Below, one piece after another: positions 1 through 10,600 of a stretch of DNA of 64,000 nucleotides. The stretch is from positions 62,001-126,000 of the forward strand of contig NZ_JAFREP010000026.1 of assembly GCF_017377855.1 (NCBI RefSeq). The letters run 5' to 3'. The notes beneath the pieces were generated by a model, which had not been told where the DNA came from, did not search any database, and saw only the letters and a list, made by a program, of their open reading frames with translations. Source of the DNA: Acanthopleuribacter pedis. Lineage in GTDB: Bacteria; Acidobacteriota; Holophagae; Acanthopleuribacterales; Acanthopleuribacteraceae. Position 1 is the first letter of the stretch; each line of letters starts with the position of its first letter. Made by a program: the position numbers and the translations under genes.

Positions 1-330
1 AACGTCCAGCCGCGGCCACCCAACCGCCGGCACGTCAGGCCGCCCCGCCCAAACCCCCACCCGTCAAACGACCGGATGAATCCTAATCGGGGAGCGGCCC
101 AAGGAGGGAAGCACCGAGATGGTTCTCAAGGCCTTAGCCGCGGCAATGAATCTGTTGCCATGCCGAGGAACCGGTCAACCGCATTCATTGAGCGCCGTTT
201 CTAGGTAGGCCTGTTGTTGGGTAAAGGTAACTATTGAAGGGGTTTGCCTTTGTAGGGGCGGATGTTTGTCACCAAATACGGTGCAAGGTTGCGGTACTCC
301 TTCAGAGTACCGAGCTGGCCTAATCCAAAA

Positions 331-376
331 CCCATGGTTGGGGGCGGGCCGCGATGCGCCCGCCCCCAACCATGGG
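331..376. repeat. Perfect 19-bp hairpin, left arm of the mosaic
   Basis: Bases 331-349 pair perfectly with 358-376 around an 8-base loop (CGCGATGC). The arm begins CCCATGGTTGGGGG. Its partner hairpin at 724-769 shares the outer CCCATGGTTGG/CCAACCATGGG sequence but differs toward the loop. There is no T-run, so it is not an obvious intrinsic terminator. Confidence 0.85.
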
Positions 377-484
377 CTGAAATCCAGCACGGCCCTGCCG
401 TGCCAACGGTTCGCTGACCAGCGTACCCTGGGAACCTTTTTGTAGTGTGATGGGATGATAAGGAACGAAACGCATGCTCGTAAT

Positions 485-690
485 CCTCGCGGGTACCTTC
501 CCGCGATGCGAACGGCTCACAAAAAAACTGAAACGGGACACAAGTTCGTAAACCTCGCGGGTACCATCCCCGCGATGCGAACAGCTCACAAAAAAACTGA
601 AACGGGACACAAGTTCGTAAACCTCGCGGGTACCATCCCCGCGATGCGAAGGCCTCACCAAAAGGCTGAAACGGGACGCAAGTTCGTAAA
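485..690. repeat. Three tandem direct repeats of 68-69 bp
   Basis: Units run 485-552, 553-621 and 622-690. Each starts CCTCGCGGGTACC, continues through GCGATGCGAA, CTCAC and CTGAAACGGGAC, and ends AAGTTCGTAAA. The first two units are nearly identical; the third has drifted. Each unit opens with a 6-bp hairpin, CGCGGG...CCCGCG, around a GGTACC core. The units abut directly with no unique spacers, so this is not a CRISPR array. They can be read as an open frame, but I see no sign of selection on it. Confidence 0.85.
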
Positions 691-723
691 CCGTTGGCAA
701 GGTGAAGCCTTGCCGGATTTCAG

Positions 724-769
724 CCCATGGTTGGCGACCGGCGCGAAGCAGCCGGTTGCCAACCATGGG
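724..769. repeat. 19-bp hairpin, right arm of the mosaic
   Basis: Bases 724-742 pair with 751-769 around an 8-base loop, with one mismatch (G:T if read as RNA). The outer eleven base pairs equal those of the hairpin at 331-376. The inner part differs, as expected of two diverged members of one repeat family. Confidence 0.8.
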
Positions 770-816
770 TTAGAAGCCATTTCGAGATGGTACTCTGGAG
801 GAGTACCACAACCGCG

Positions 817-1452
817 TCATTCCAAACCCGGATCGACCAACAACGGAACCTCAAGGAATTGGGCCAATTTCTCGGCTATCTCGTGATTGGTTTTGAAGCG
901 CATCGTGTGGCTTAGGGTGAAACGGTCACCGGTTTGGCTCACGATATTGAGTTGAACATTCGCGGACGGTTGTTTCATGGTTTTTCGATACAACAACTGC
1001 AACGCGTATACCTCGTTGACCTTTAAGTGAAAGGCGCGTTTTCCCAAAGCGTTCGGTAAAACCTCAAACGCGGCGTCTCGCCAAACCTCGTCCCGATCTT
1101 TGTCGAAAACGGCCGGTTTGCCATAGAGGTTCCAAAGGAAAAAGGCGATTGTATAGGCCAAAGGTAAAAATGCAAGCGACCACTGTACCGGCGGGCCGTC
1201 GGCATGAGCTAGCGAGAGCAGCGCGGCAACGATAGGGAACAACAGAAAAAAGAGACAAAAAATTTGGAAGGCGATGCCGGCTCGGATTTCTAGGCGGTGG
1301 GGTCCCACCTGAACCAATTTGTGCAAATTGAAGTTGGTAACCGCGTAGGGGAGCGGTTCCCAACTCAAATAAGGTTCCTCGTTCCGCCCACCTTTGTCGG
1401 CCGGGTCGACCGTTGTGTCATCATCCGTTTCCCAATTGAAATTGGTTGTCAT
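817..1452 (-). CDS. Hypothetical two-helix membrane protein
   Basis: A 211-residue protein. It has an acidic N-terminal stretch (about residues 1-30), then two hydrophobic segments around residues 60-82 and 91-110 that look like a transmembrane hairpin, then a soluble C-terminal part of about 100 residues. The layout recalls bacterial PH-domain-like membrane proteins (two helices followed by a small beta-rich domain), but I see no diagnostic motif and give no function. A purine-rich stretch (GAAAG, GAAATGGG) lies just ahead of the ATG at 1452. It is divergent from the NRPS-PKS gene and ends beside the repeat mosaic. Its codon pattern looks like that of the GC-rich neighbours. Confidence 0.7.
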   Translation of the reverse strand: MTTNFNWETDDDTTVDPADKGGRNEEPYLSWEPLPYAVTNFNLHKLVQVGPHRLEIRAGIAFQIFCLFFLLFPIVAALLSLAHADGPPVQWSLAFLPLAYTIAFFLWNLYGKPAVFDKDRDEVWRDAAFEVLPNALGKRAFHLKVNEVYALQLLYRKTMKQPSANVQLNIVSQTGDRFTLSHTMRFKTNHEIAEKLAQFLEVPLLVDPGLE

Positions 1453-1679
1453 GACCCATTTCTTTCACCATGTGGTGGCTTATTGTTCCATTGACCGGGC
1501 TTCTTGCACAGCGATAGTTCCCGGCCAAGGTACCATCCCCAAGGGCGCGCCCCATGGAAGAAGGGGGACAGCGTTTTCGGCAGTGGCCCCGCCCGCCAAA
1601 CACCGATAAGTTGGGCTGGTTTACCGGTGCCTCGCTGGGGTAGAATTTTGCGAAATTCCTTCGCAAATAATCCAGTTCC

Positions 1680-1695
1680 AAGGAGCTGCGCCATC
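1680..1695 (+). promoter_or_regulatory. Shine-Dalgarno AAGGAG placed before a non-canonical ATC start
   Basis: AAGGAG at 1680-1685 is followed, after 7 bases, by an in-frame ATC at 1693. The next codons encode ATSIETLIAAW, the usual beginning of a TubC-type docking domain. No ATG, GTG or TTG lies at the right distance. In-frame TTG codons at 1504 and 1648 lack a comparable ribosome site and would add residues with no family resemblance. Confidence 0.5.
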
Positions 1696-4600
1696 GCGAC
1701 ATCCATTGAAACCTTGATCGCGGCCTGGGCCGCGCGTGGGATTCGTCCGGTTTTGGTTGAGGGTAAGCTGCAAATTCGCGGCCCCAAGGACGCGTTAACC
1801 CCCGAACTCATCGCTGAAATGAAAGAACGCAAGCCCGATATTTTGGCTTTTCTGGCGGTGTTACAACCGCCCGTCGCCCAGGATGAACCGCCGCCCGCGC
1901 GGGATCCCGACGCACCCATCCCGCTGACGCGCGGTCAGAAAAGCCTGTGGTTCTTGGACCGTTTCGGCGATCGCGGCGGCGCCTACCATGTGCCGCTCGG
2001 CCTCCACCTGCGCGGCCCGCTGAACGTGGAAGCCTTGCACGGGGCCCTCAATGCTTTGGTGCGGCGGCACGAGAGCCTGCGCACCTGTTTTCCCGCCGGC
2101 GCCGACGGCGAGCCACGGCAGCACATCCTAGAACCCGCCGACGTCCTTTTGGTGCAACGCGACCTGTCCGACGACCCTGATCCCGAAACCCTGTTTGAGG
2201 GGCATGCCGCCGCCGAGGCCGCTCTACCCTTTGATTTGGAACAGGGTCCCTTGGTGCGGTTTGAACTGTGTCGCCTCGCGCCGGAACACCAGGTTTTACT
2301 GCTAACCCTGCATCACATCGTCGCGGATGAGGCCGCGACCCGTGTGTTTTTTGAGGAACTGGTTGCCGATTACGAACAAGGTTGCCACGGCGCGAAAAGC
2401 CGCTGCGACGCGCCCGCCTACCAGATCGCGGACTTCGCCCTATGGCAGGCGCAACAACTGCGCAACCAGGCCTGGCAGAACCAACGGGATTATTGGGCGC
2501 GCCAATTGGCCGGGGCTTCTTTGTCCTGTGAATGCCCGCGTGATCGCGGCCGGCCTTACGCGACCACCCCGCGGGCAGATATCTTTGACTTCTCGTTTTC
2601 CCCCGCGCGTTTGGCGGCCTTGGATCGGCTCGCCCGCGAGTTCGGCACCACGCGTTTCACCGTTGCCTTAACCTTGTACGCCACCCTGATTTACCGGCTC
2701 AGCGGCCAAACCGACCTGGTGATCGCCACGCCTTTTGTTAACCGACCCGCGCCGATCTGGCACAAGGTGCTCGGCTTTTTTACCAACACCCTGCTTCTGC
2801 GTTACGATTTTGATCGAAACCCGCGCTTCTCTGACCTGCTCACCCGCGCCGCCTCCACGGTCATCGAAGCCATGGAACACGGCGATTTGCCGTTCGACGA
2901 GGTGGTTCGCCTACTGGGACCGACGCGAGACGGCGGCGCCGTGACCACCCTTGGCTTTGTCATGCAGGAACAACGGGACCGCCGTTTGCAAGCCGCCGGG
3001 CTTACGTTTGAAACCATGGCGCGCGGCAACCGCCACGCCAAGGAAGAACTCTGTCTGTACCTCAGCATCGGCGACGACGGCATCGCGGGTTCTTTTGAAT
3101 TTCGGGCCGATCTTTTTACCGAGGTTTCCATCAACCGCTGGATCGGGTGGTTGGGCCGTTTACTCGATACCTTCACCGCCGCGCCGAACCAACAGGTGGA
3201 TGCGGTTGCCTTGATGTCTGATGAAGAACGCGAAACCTTACTTGAGGAGGGACAGGGCAGCGCTCGGGCCGGGCTCGATAACCTGTGTTTGCACGATCTT
3301 CTGGCCGAGGTCGCCGCGCGCCACGCTTCGGCAACCGCGCTGATCGACGGCGAACACAAGCTGTCCTATCGCCAACTCCACCAAGCCGCCGACGCTTGGG
3401 CGGTGCTCCTGCGCACGCATGGGGCCGGGCCCGAACAGATCGTCGCCCTGAGTGTGCCGCGCGATCACCGCGCCCTGGTTGCCATGCTGGGTATCCTCAA
3501 AGCCGGCGCCGCCTTTCTCAACCTCGATCCCGATCATCCCGACGAACGCAATGCGTGGATGCTCGACGATGCCGGCGTCCAAATCCTGATTACCGACCAA
3601 AACGGGGCCGAACGTGGCTTTGCCGCCTCACGCACCTGCCTGCGCATCGAAGCGCCGCCCGTGCCGGGCACGCGTCCGTTGCCGCCCGCGAAGCATCATC
3701 CCGAGCAAGCCGCATACATTATATATACATCCGGTACCACCGGCCGTCCCAAGGGCGTGGTGGTGCCCCACCGCGCCATCGTCAACTTTGCCGTTAACGC
3801 CGTCAACCACTACGGCATGAGCCTGTCGGACCGCGTCCTCCAGGGCGGCTCCTTGTGCTTCGACCTGTGCATGGAGGAGCTGTTTCCCGTGTGGGTTTGC
3901 GGCGGCACCTTGATCATGGGGGAGGGCGTGGGCCGTGTCGACAGCGCCACCTTTCTCGAATTCAACCGCCGCCACGGCATCACCAACTGGAGCATGGTTT
4001 CCTCGCAATGGCAGCAGTTGATCGCCGACATCGACGCCGGTGTCGCGCCCATGCCACCCAGCCTGAATGTGGCCTTGGTCGGCGGTGAGGCGATTGATCC
4101 TGCTTCCTTGGCCGTCTGGAACCGGGTCACCGGCGGTCGCGCTCTCCTGATCAACGGTTATGGACCCACGGAAACCACCGTGGTTTCCGTGTATTGCTTG
4201 TTGCGCAGCCAGGATGGGAGCATGCCCGGCCAACCCTTGCCCATCGGCACACCCTTTGACAATGAACGCGTGTACGTCGTGGACCGCGCCGGTCGACTTG
4301 CGCCCCACGGTGTCGCCGGTGAGTTGATGATCGGCGGCGCCGGCGTAACCCGCGGTTACCTCGGCAATCCCGCCGCCACCGCCGCTGTTTTTGTGCCCGA
4401 CCCCTTCAGCGATATACCTGGCGCGCGGTTGTACCGCACCGGGGACCGCGTGCGTTGGCGCAACAGTGGGCGCTTGCAGTACCTCGGTCGTTTGGACCGC
4501 CAGGTGAAGATTCGCGGGGTGCGGGTGGAGCTGGGCGAGGTGGAAAGCCGTTTGAATGGGTTGCCGGGGGTCGCCGCCGCCGTGGTGTTGTTGCGGCGGG

Positions 4601-7600
4601 AGACCGGTCGGGAACCCCTGTTGGTGGGTTATGTGGCCGCCGCCGAGGCCGACCCACCTGAGCCGGCTACCTTGCGCGCCCAACTCGCCGCCTTGTTGCC
4701 GGATGCCATGGTGCCGCGGTTTGTAATCGTCCTACCAAAACTCCCCGCAACCCCCACCGGCAAAGTGGATACGCGGGCTTTGTCCGAAATCCCTTTATCG
4801 ACCGCCCCAGCCAAGGCCGCTTTCCAACCGCCGCGTTCCCAGGTTGAGCAAGAGGTGGCCGCGATTTGGGCCGATTTGTTGGGACGTGAACAGGTCGGCC
4901 GCGACGATAACTTTTTCGACCTTGGCGGCCATTCGCTGTTGATGTTGAAGTTACAGGCGCGTTTGCGTGCGCTGGGCGGCGACATCGCCCTGATCGATTT
5001 GTTTGCGGCAACCACCGTTTCCGCGCAAGCCGGATTGGTGTCCGGCGTCCCCGCCGCGGTCGCCGAGGCCCAACCCGAAGCCATGGCCGACCCCGCCGCA
5101 AGCGAGGACATCGCCGTCATCGGTTTCGCCTTTCGGTTCCCCGGCGCCACCTCGCCGGAACAATTTTGGGCCAACCTGATCGCCGGCGACGTGGCCGTCA
5201 GGCGTTTTTCCGATGCCGAACTGTTGGCAGCCGGGGAGGACCCCGCGCTGCTGGAGGACACGAATTATGTCAAAGCACGGGCCGTTTTGGAGGGCGACCC
5301 CGGCCACTTCGATGCTGAATTCTTTGGATTTAACCCGCGCGAAGCGGCCCGTTTCGATCCCCAGCAACGGTTGCTGCTCGAAACCGCGTGGCACGCTCTC
5401 GAACACGCCGGCCTGAACCCGGCCGCCGCGCCCGGCCGGGTCGGCGTTTACGCCGGCGCAAGCGTCAACACCTACTACCACCATTGTTTGGCCGCGGCCG
5501 AAAGCGGTGCCGCCGACCACTTCCGGGACACCCTCGCCAACCTGCCCGATTTTTTGGCGGCCTGGATCGCCTACAAACTCGACCTTCGCGGCCCCGCCGT
5601 CAACGTGCAAACCGCTTGCTCCACCTCGCTCGCCGCCGTCCACACCGCATGCAATGCCTTGCGCGTCGGCGATTGCGACACCGCGCTGGCCGGCGGGGTT
5701 TCCCTCACCGTGCCCGGCTTGCGCGGCTACCTTTACCAAGAGGGTATGGTCCATTCGCCCGACGGATCCTGTCGCCCCTACGATGCCGAGGCCGCCGGGA
5801 CTGTCGGCGGCGACGGTGTCGGTTTGGTGGTGCTCAAACCCCTGGCCCGTGCCCTCGCCGACGGGGATACCGTCCACGCCGTGGTCAAGGGGTCCGCGCT
5901 CAACAACGACGGCGCCGGCCGGGTCGGTTTCACCGCGCCCGCCGTCGCCGGCCAAGCCGCCGTCATCCGCGCGGCCTTGCGCAAGGCCTGCGTGGAACCC
6001 GCCGACATCCACTACCTCGAAGGCCACGGTACCGCCACGCCCCTGGGTGACCGCATCGAACTCGCCGCGATCAAAGAGGTGTTTGGCGACAGCAACGAAC
6101 GGGTGCTGGGCGCCCTCAAGGCCAACATCGGGCACCTCGACGCCGCCGCCGGCATCGCCGGTTTCATCAAAACCCTGCTGTGTGTCGCCCACGGTCGCAT
6201 CCCGCCCCATCCCGCCTTTAACGCGCCCACCGATCCCGCATCTTGGGACAACCAAAGCCCACGGATCAACAGCGAACCCATCGCGTGGCCCGACACCCAC
6301 GACGGCCCGCGCCGCGCCGGTGTCAGCAGTTTCGGCATCGGCGGTAACAATGTTCACGTCGTTTTGGCGCAAGCGCCGCCACAGGCGCAAACCCCTGTCG
6401 CCAACGAACCTCATTTGATGCTGCTCTCCGCCAAAAACCCGGCCGCCTTGGCCAGCCTCGCTGATGCCATGGCGGCGTTCCTGGAACGAGACAAGCTACC
6501 ACCGTTCGCCGACATCGCCCACACCACCCGGGTGGGTCGGGCCGCGCTGTCGTACCGCCGTTTCGCCGTTTGTCGCACCAAGGCCGAGGCGCGCGCGTTT
6601 TTCAAAAAAATTGCCGCCGGCGAGGAGGCACCCCAAACCGAGGCGGCGGGAACCTTGGTGTGGTTGTTTTCCGGCGAATTGCCCGAGGTCTTTCCCGATC
6701 TGCCCGCCATGGCCAAGGTGTTGCCGCTGCAGCCAGGCACCCTCGCCGCCGTCGAAGCCCAATTGCAACATCACCTGGGTCTTTCGCTGGATGACTACCG
6801 CGGCAAAACCCGCGACCGCAATGGGGACAACCTCGCTTGGCTGCGCGACCACGTGGTTTGGGTCGCGATGCAAGTCGTCCTCGCCCGAGGATTTACCGCC
6901 TTGGGTCTGCGTCCTCAAACCCTCATCGCACGTGGTTTTGGCGAATGGGTCGCCGGTTGTTTCACCGGCGCGCTCAAACTGGAACACTTTTTGGCGCAAA
7001 GCGCGGTTTGGCTGCAAGCCGCGGCGCGGGGTGCACCGCCGCAACAAATGATGGTTTCGATGGTGCGGGACGATCTGCTGGGACTTTTTGCCGAACAGGG
7101 ATTGGCGCGGCTCCAGATCCGCAATGAAGGGGACGAGGGGCGGCACTTGGTGGTGGGTTCCTCCGAGCAGCTGCAACAATTGCGCGCTTTGTCGGCCGAA
7201 CGGGGTTTCGCCCCGCCCGAGCCCACGCTCAGTTCTTTACCCGCCTGGGAGGGCGACCTTGCCGCTTTGGATGCCGCCTTCCCGCCCGCCACGCGTTCCG
7301 AACCCCGATTGGATGGGGATTGCGAATGGCTTTCAACTCGCTTTCCCCAAAGCCCGGTTACCGCGCCCGATGCCACCTTCTGGCGTGATCTCTGGTCGGC
7401 CCGCCACCAGGACGCCGCCTGGTTTGCCGCGCTCGGTGACGGCGATCAGCTTTTATTTACTGATTTTTCACCCACCGGTGGCTTGCTCGAAATTGCCCGG
7501 CAGCAATGTCCTCGCGCCGTCGTCGCGACCCTGCTGCCGCCTGCCGGCACGCCTCCCGACGGTGCCTTGCTCGGCCTGCTCGGCCGCATTTGGGCCCAAG

Positions 7601-10600
7601 GCATCCTTCCGAATTGGTCCGCGCTTCCCGGTCCCCGACGCCGCGTGCCCCTGCCGCTTTATCCCTTTGCCAAAACCCGATGCTGGGTTGATCCCGCGCC
7701 GCCCCAACCTGAACGCGCCGCCGTCGGCCTGTACAGCCGCGGCATGGTGGCCGTTGAACCCATCGAAACCGCGCGCGCCGGCGGGCGCTGGTTGGTGTTC
7801 CTCGATCAGGGTGACCGGGGTGGTGTGACGCGCTGGTTTGAAACCGACGCGGTTCCGGTTTTGGTTTTCCCCGGCACCCATTTCATCGCCCAGGATCCGG
7901 CGCGGTTCACGATTAACCCGGGGGAACCGGAACACTACCACCGTTTGCTCGCCGAGGTCGGCCACCTGCCCCAGCGCGTTCTGTACGCTTGGAACCTTCA
8001 CAACCCCGACGGGCAAGCCCACCAACTTTTTTCGCTGCTTGCACCGCTGTATCTTGCGCGAGCCTTGTGCCGGGGCAACAAGCCCGCCCACGTCGATTTC
8101 CTGCGGCGTGGTTTGGCGCGCGTCGAACCAAACGAGATCATCGTGCCCGGCGCTTCTTTGATGATGGGGCCGCTGTGTGTGCTGCCCTTGGAACAGCCAG
8201 ACCTCCATCTCCGGTGTATCGACCTCCCGCTCAACCAACCGCTTGCCCAAACATCGCCCTTACCCGCGGCCCCACCGCAAAACGGGGTTACGCCCGCCTT
8301 GGTCGCCCTCCGAAACCATACCTGGTTTGGTACGTGCGTCCAGCCCGTACGGCCCCGTGCCGCGCGGCGCGGCTTTAAACGCGGCGGGGTTTACCTGATA
8401 ACCGGCGGGAGCCGCGGCATTGGCTTTCACCTCGCCACCCATCTCATCAGCCGTTGGGACGCACGGGTCATTCTGCTGAGCCGGGATCCCGAGGGGGTTG
8501 ATCCCGCGCGCCGCGCGACCCTCGATGAATGGACCCAGACCGGTTTGGCCGAGCTGTTTGCCGCCGATGTCACCGATGCGCGTGCCCTTGCCGCCGCCGT
8601 GCGCCAAAGCCGCACCCGCTTTGGTCGTATCGACGGCGTGATCCACGCCGCCGGGCTGCCGGGGGGTTGCGACGCCGGGCAGCTTGATGCCGCCGAAATT
8701 CGCGGTGACCTGGCGCCCAAGGTTGCCGGCACCGAAACCTTGTTCCAAGCCTTGCGCGGGCTAAAACTCGACTTCGTGTTGCTCTGCTCCTCGCTCTCCA
8801 GTTTCCTCGGCGGTGCGGGCCATTTCAGCTACACGGCCGCCAACGCCTACCTCGACGGGGTTGCCGCGGCGGGGAACCACCCCTGGCCGGTGACGGCGAT
8901 TAATTGGGATTCCTGGCAACAACTCGGCATGACCGCCGCCGTTGACAACCCAGGCGCGCGCATCCCGCCCGAGGCCGGCGTGCGCGTTTTCGAACAGGCC
9001 GCCGCGATGGATGTCCCCCTGCTCGCCGTGTCCGTCGCCGATCTGCTCACCCGCATCGCGCGGCGCGACACCTATCTGGCCGCCGCCGGCGCTTCCCCGG
9101 TAGGCCGACCGCATACGACGCGGGACAGCCGTTCCCTGGAAGCCGAACTGCTGCGATTGTGGCGCGATTTCTTCGGCGGACACCCCATCGCGCCATCCGA
9201 TAACTTTTTCCAAATCGGCGGCGATTCCTTGGCCGCCGTCCAGTTGGTGCAGCGCATGAACAGCCAACTGGCCATGCAACTGCGCGTGGTCGATTTGTTT
9301 GATCGACCCACCGTGCGTGATCTGGTCACCGCCCAACCTGACAAGGTCACACCGCCGCCTGTCGCCGCGGCCGTGCCCGCCCCGCAACCCGCGCTTGTCG
9401 CCGCGGCTGACACCGACATCGCCGTTGTCGGCATGGCCTGCCGCTTCCCCCATGCGCCCGACACCGACACCTTTTGGCGCCGGCTCAAGGAAGGCGCCTG
9501 TTCACTGCAACCCGTTGCCGACCTCCCGCCAGACCTCGCCGACGACCCGTCCTGGGTCGCCGTCGCCTCCGTGCTGGAACAGGCCGACGCCTTCGACCCC
9601 GCCTTCTTCGGCATGACCCCCGGCGTCGCCAAAAACATGTCCGTCCAGCGCCGTGTCTTTCTGGAAACCGCGTTCCAAGCCTTGGAACACGCCGGTTACG
9701 ATCCCGCCCGTCACCCGGGTGCCGTGGGTGTCTATGCCGGCGCAACCCCCAGCCGGGAGGGCGGGGCCGAACCCACCGCCGCCGGCGAGCAGGTCCAACA
9801 GGATTTCGTGGCCACCGTTGTGTCCTACCTGCTGAACCTGCGCGGGCCGAGCATGGACCTTTACACCCATTGTTCCACCTCGCTTGTCGCCGTCCACAAC
9901 GCCTGCCGCGCCTTGCAAAGCGGCGATTGCGACATGGCACTCGCCGGCGGCGTGTGCGTGGAGCAGGGCATGCGTGCCGGGTACCGCACCCAACCCGCGG
10001 GCATCGAGGCCCGTGACGGCCGCGTGCGCGCCTTTGACGCCGAGGCGACCGGCACCGTGTTCGGCGAAGGCGCCGGCGCCGTGGTGCTCAAGCGCCTGAG
10101 CGACGCCCTTGCCGACGGCGATACCGTCCACGCCGTCATCAAAGCCACCGCGCTCAACAACGACGGTGCCCAAAAAGCAAGCTTCATGGCGCCCGCCGTC
10201 GCCGGTCAGGCCGCCGTTATTCAACAGTGTTTGCAGCGTGCCGGCCTTTCGCCCGACCAAGTCGACTACGTGGAAACCCACGGCACCGGCACCCCCATCG
10301 GCGATCCCATCGAGTTTGCCGCCTTGCGCCGTGCCTTTGGTGATCAACCGCAACAGCATTGCGCCCTCGGCACCGTCAAAAACAACATCGGCCATACCAT
10401 CGCCGCCGCCGGGGTGGCCGGGCTGATCAAAACCGTGTTGTGCCTCAAACACCGAACCTTGGTGCCCCACATCGGCTTCACGCGGCCCAATCCGCGCCTG
10501 GAACTGGAAGGCGGCGCGTTCACCTTCTGCACCGAATTGCGTGAGGGCGGCGGGCCGACCGTCGCCGCCGTCAGCGCCTTCGGCATGGGCGGCACCAACG

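Larger units (their letters stand above)
287..813. repeat. Large imperfect inverted repeat built from nested hairpins (BIME-like mosaic)
   Basis: The left part (287-411) and right part (690-813) are inverted copies of each other, read outside-in. Each half holds a GGTACTC...GAGTACC hairpin beside GGTTG/CAACC, then a hairpin built on CCCATGGTTGG...CCAACCATGGG, then CTGAAATCC/GGATTTCAG, then a GC-rich hairpin ending in GCCAACGG/CCGTTGGC. Between the halves sit three tandem repeats (485-690). The arms differ at several positions, so this is an old or degenerate structure. No open reading frame here resembles a protein. It matches the description of bacterial interspersed mosaic elements or a non-autonomous element. 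The class assignment is inference; the inverted symmetry is seen directly. Confidence 0.75.

Noticed and set aside
485..690. Possible CRISPR array
   Set aside because: The three units abut directly with no unique spacers, and no cas genes are present.
320..766. Open frames over the repeat mosaic on both strands (143-148 residues)
   Set aside because: They exist only because the repeats lack stops; the peptides are repeats of repeats with no family resemblance or ribosome site.
1504..1692. N-terminal extension of the NRPS-PKS from a TTG
   Set aside because: The added 63 residues have no family resemblance and no ribosome site, whereas a strong site fits position 1693.
4951..6414. 487-residue antisense frame inside the first KS domain
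   Set aside because: A shadow of GC-rich coding DNA on the opposite strand; low-complexity, no motifs. The same holds for other long antisense frames over both megasynthases.
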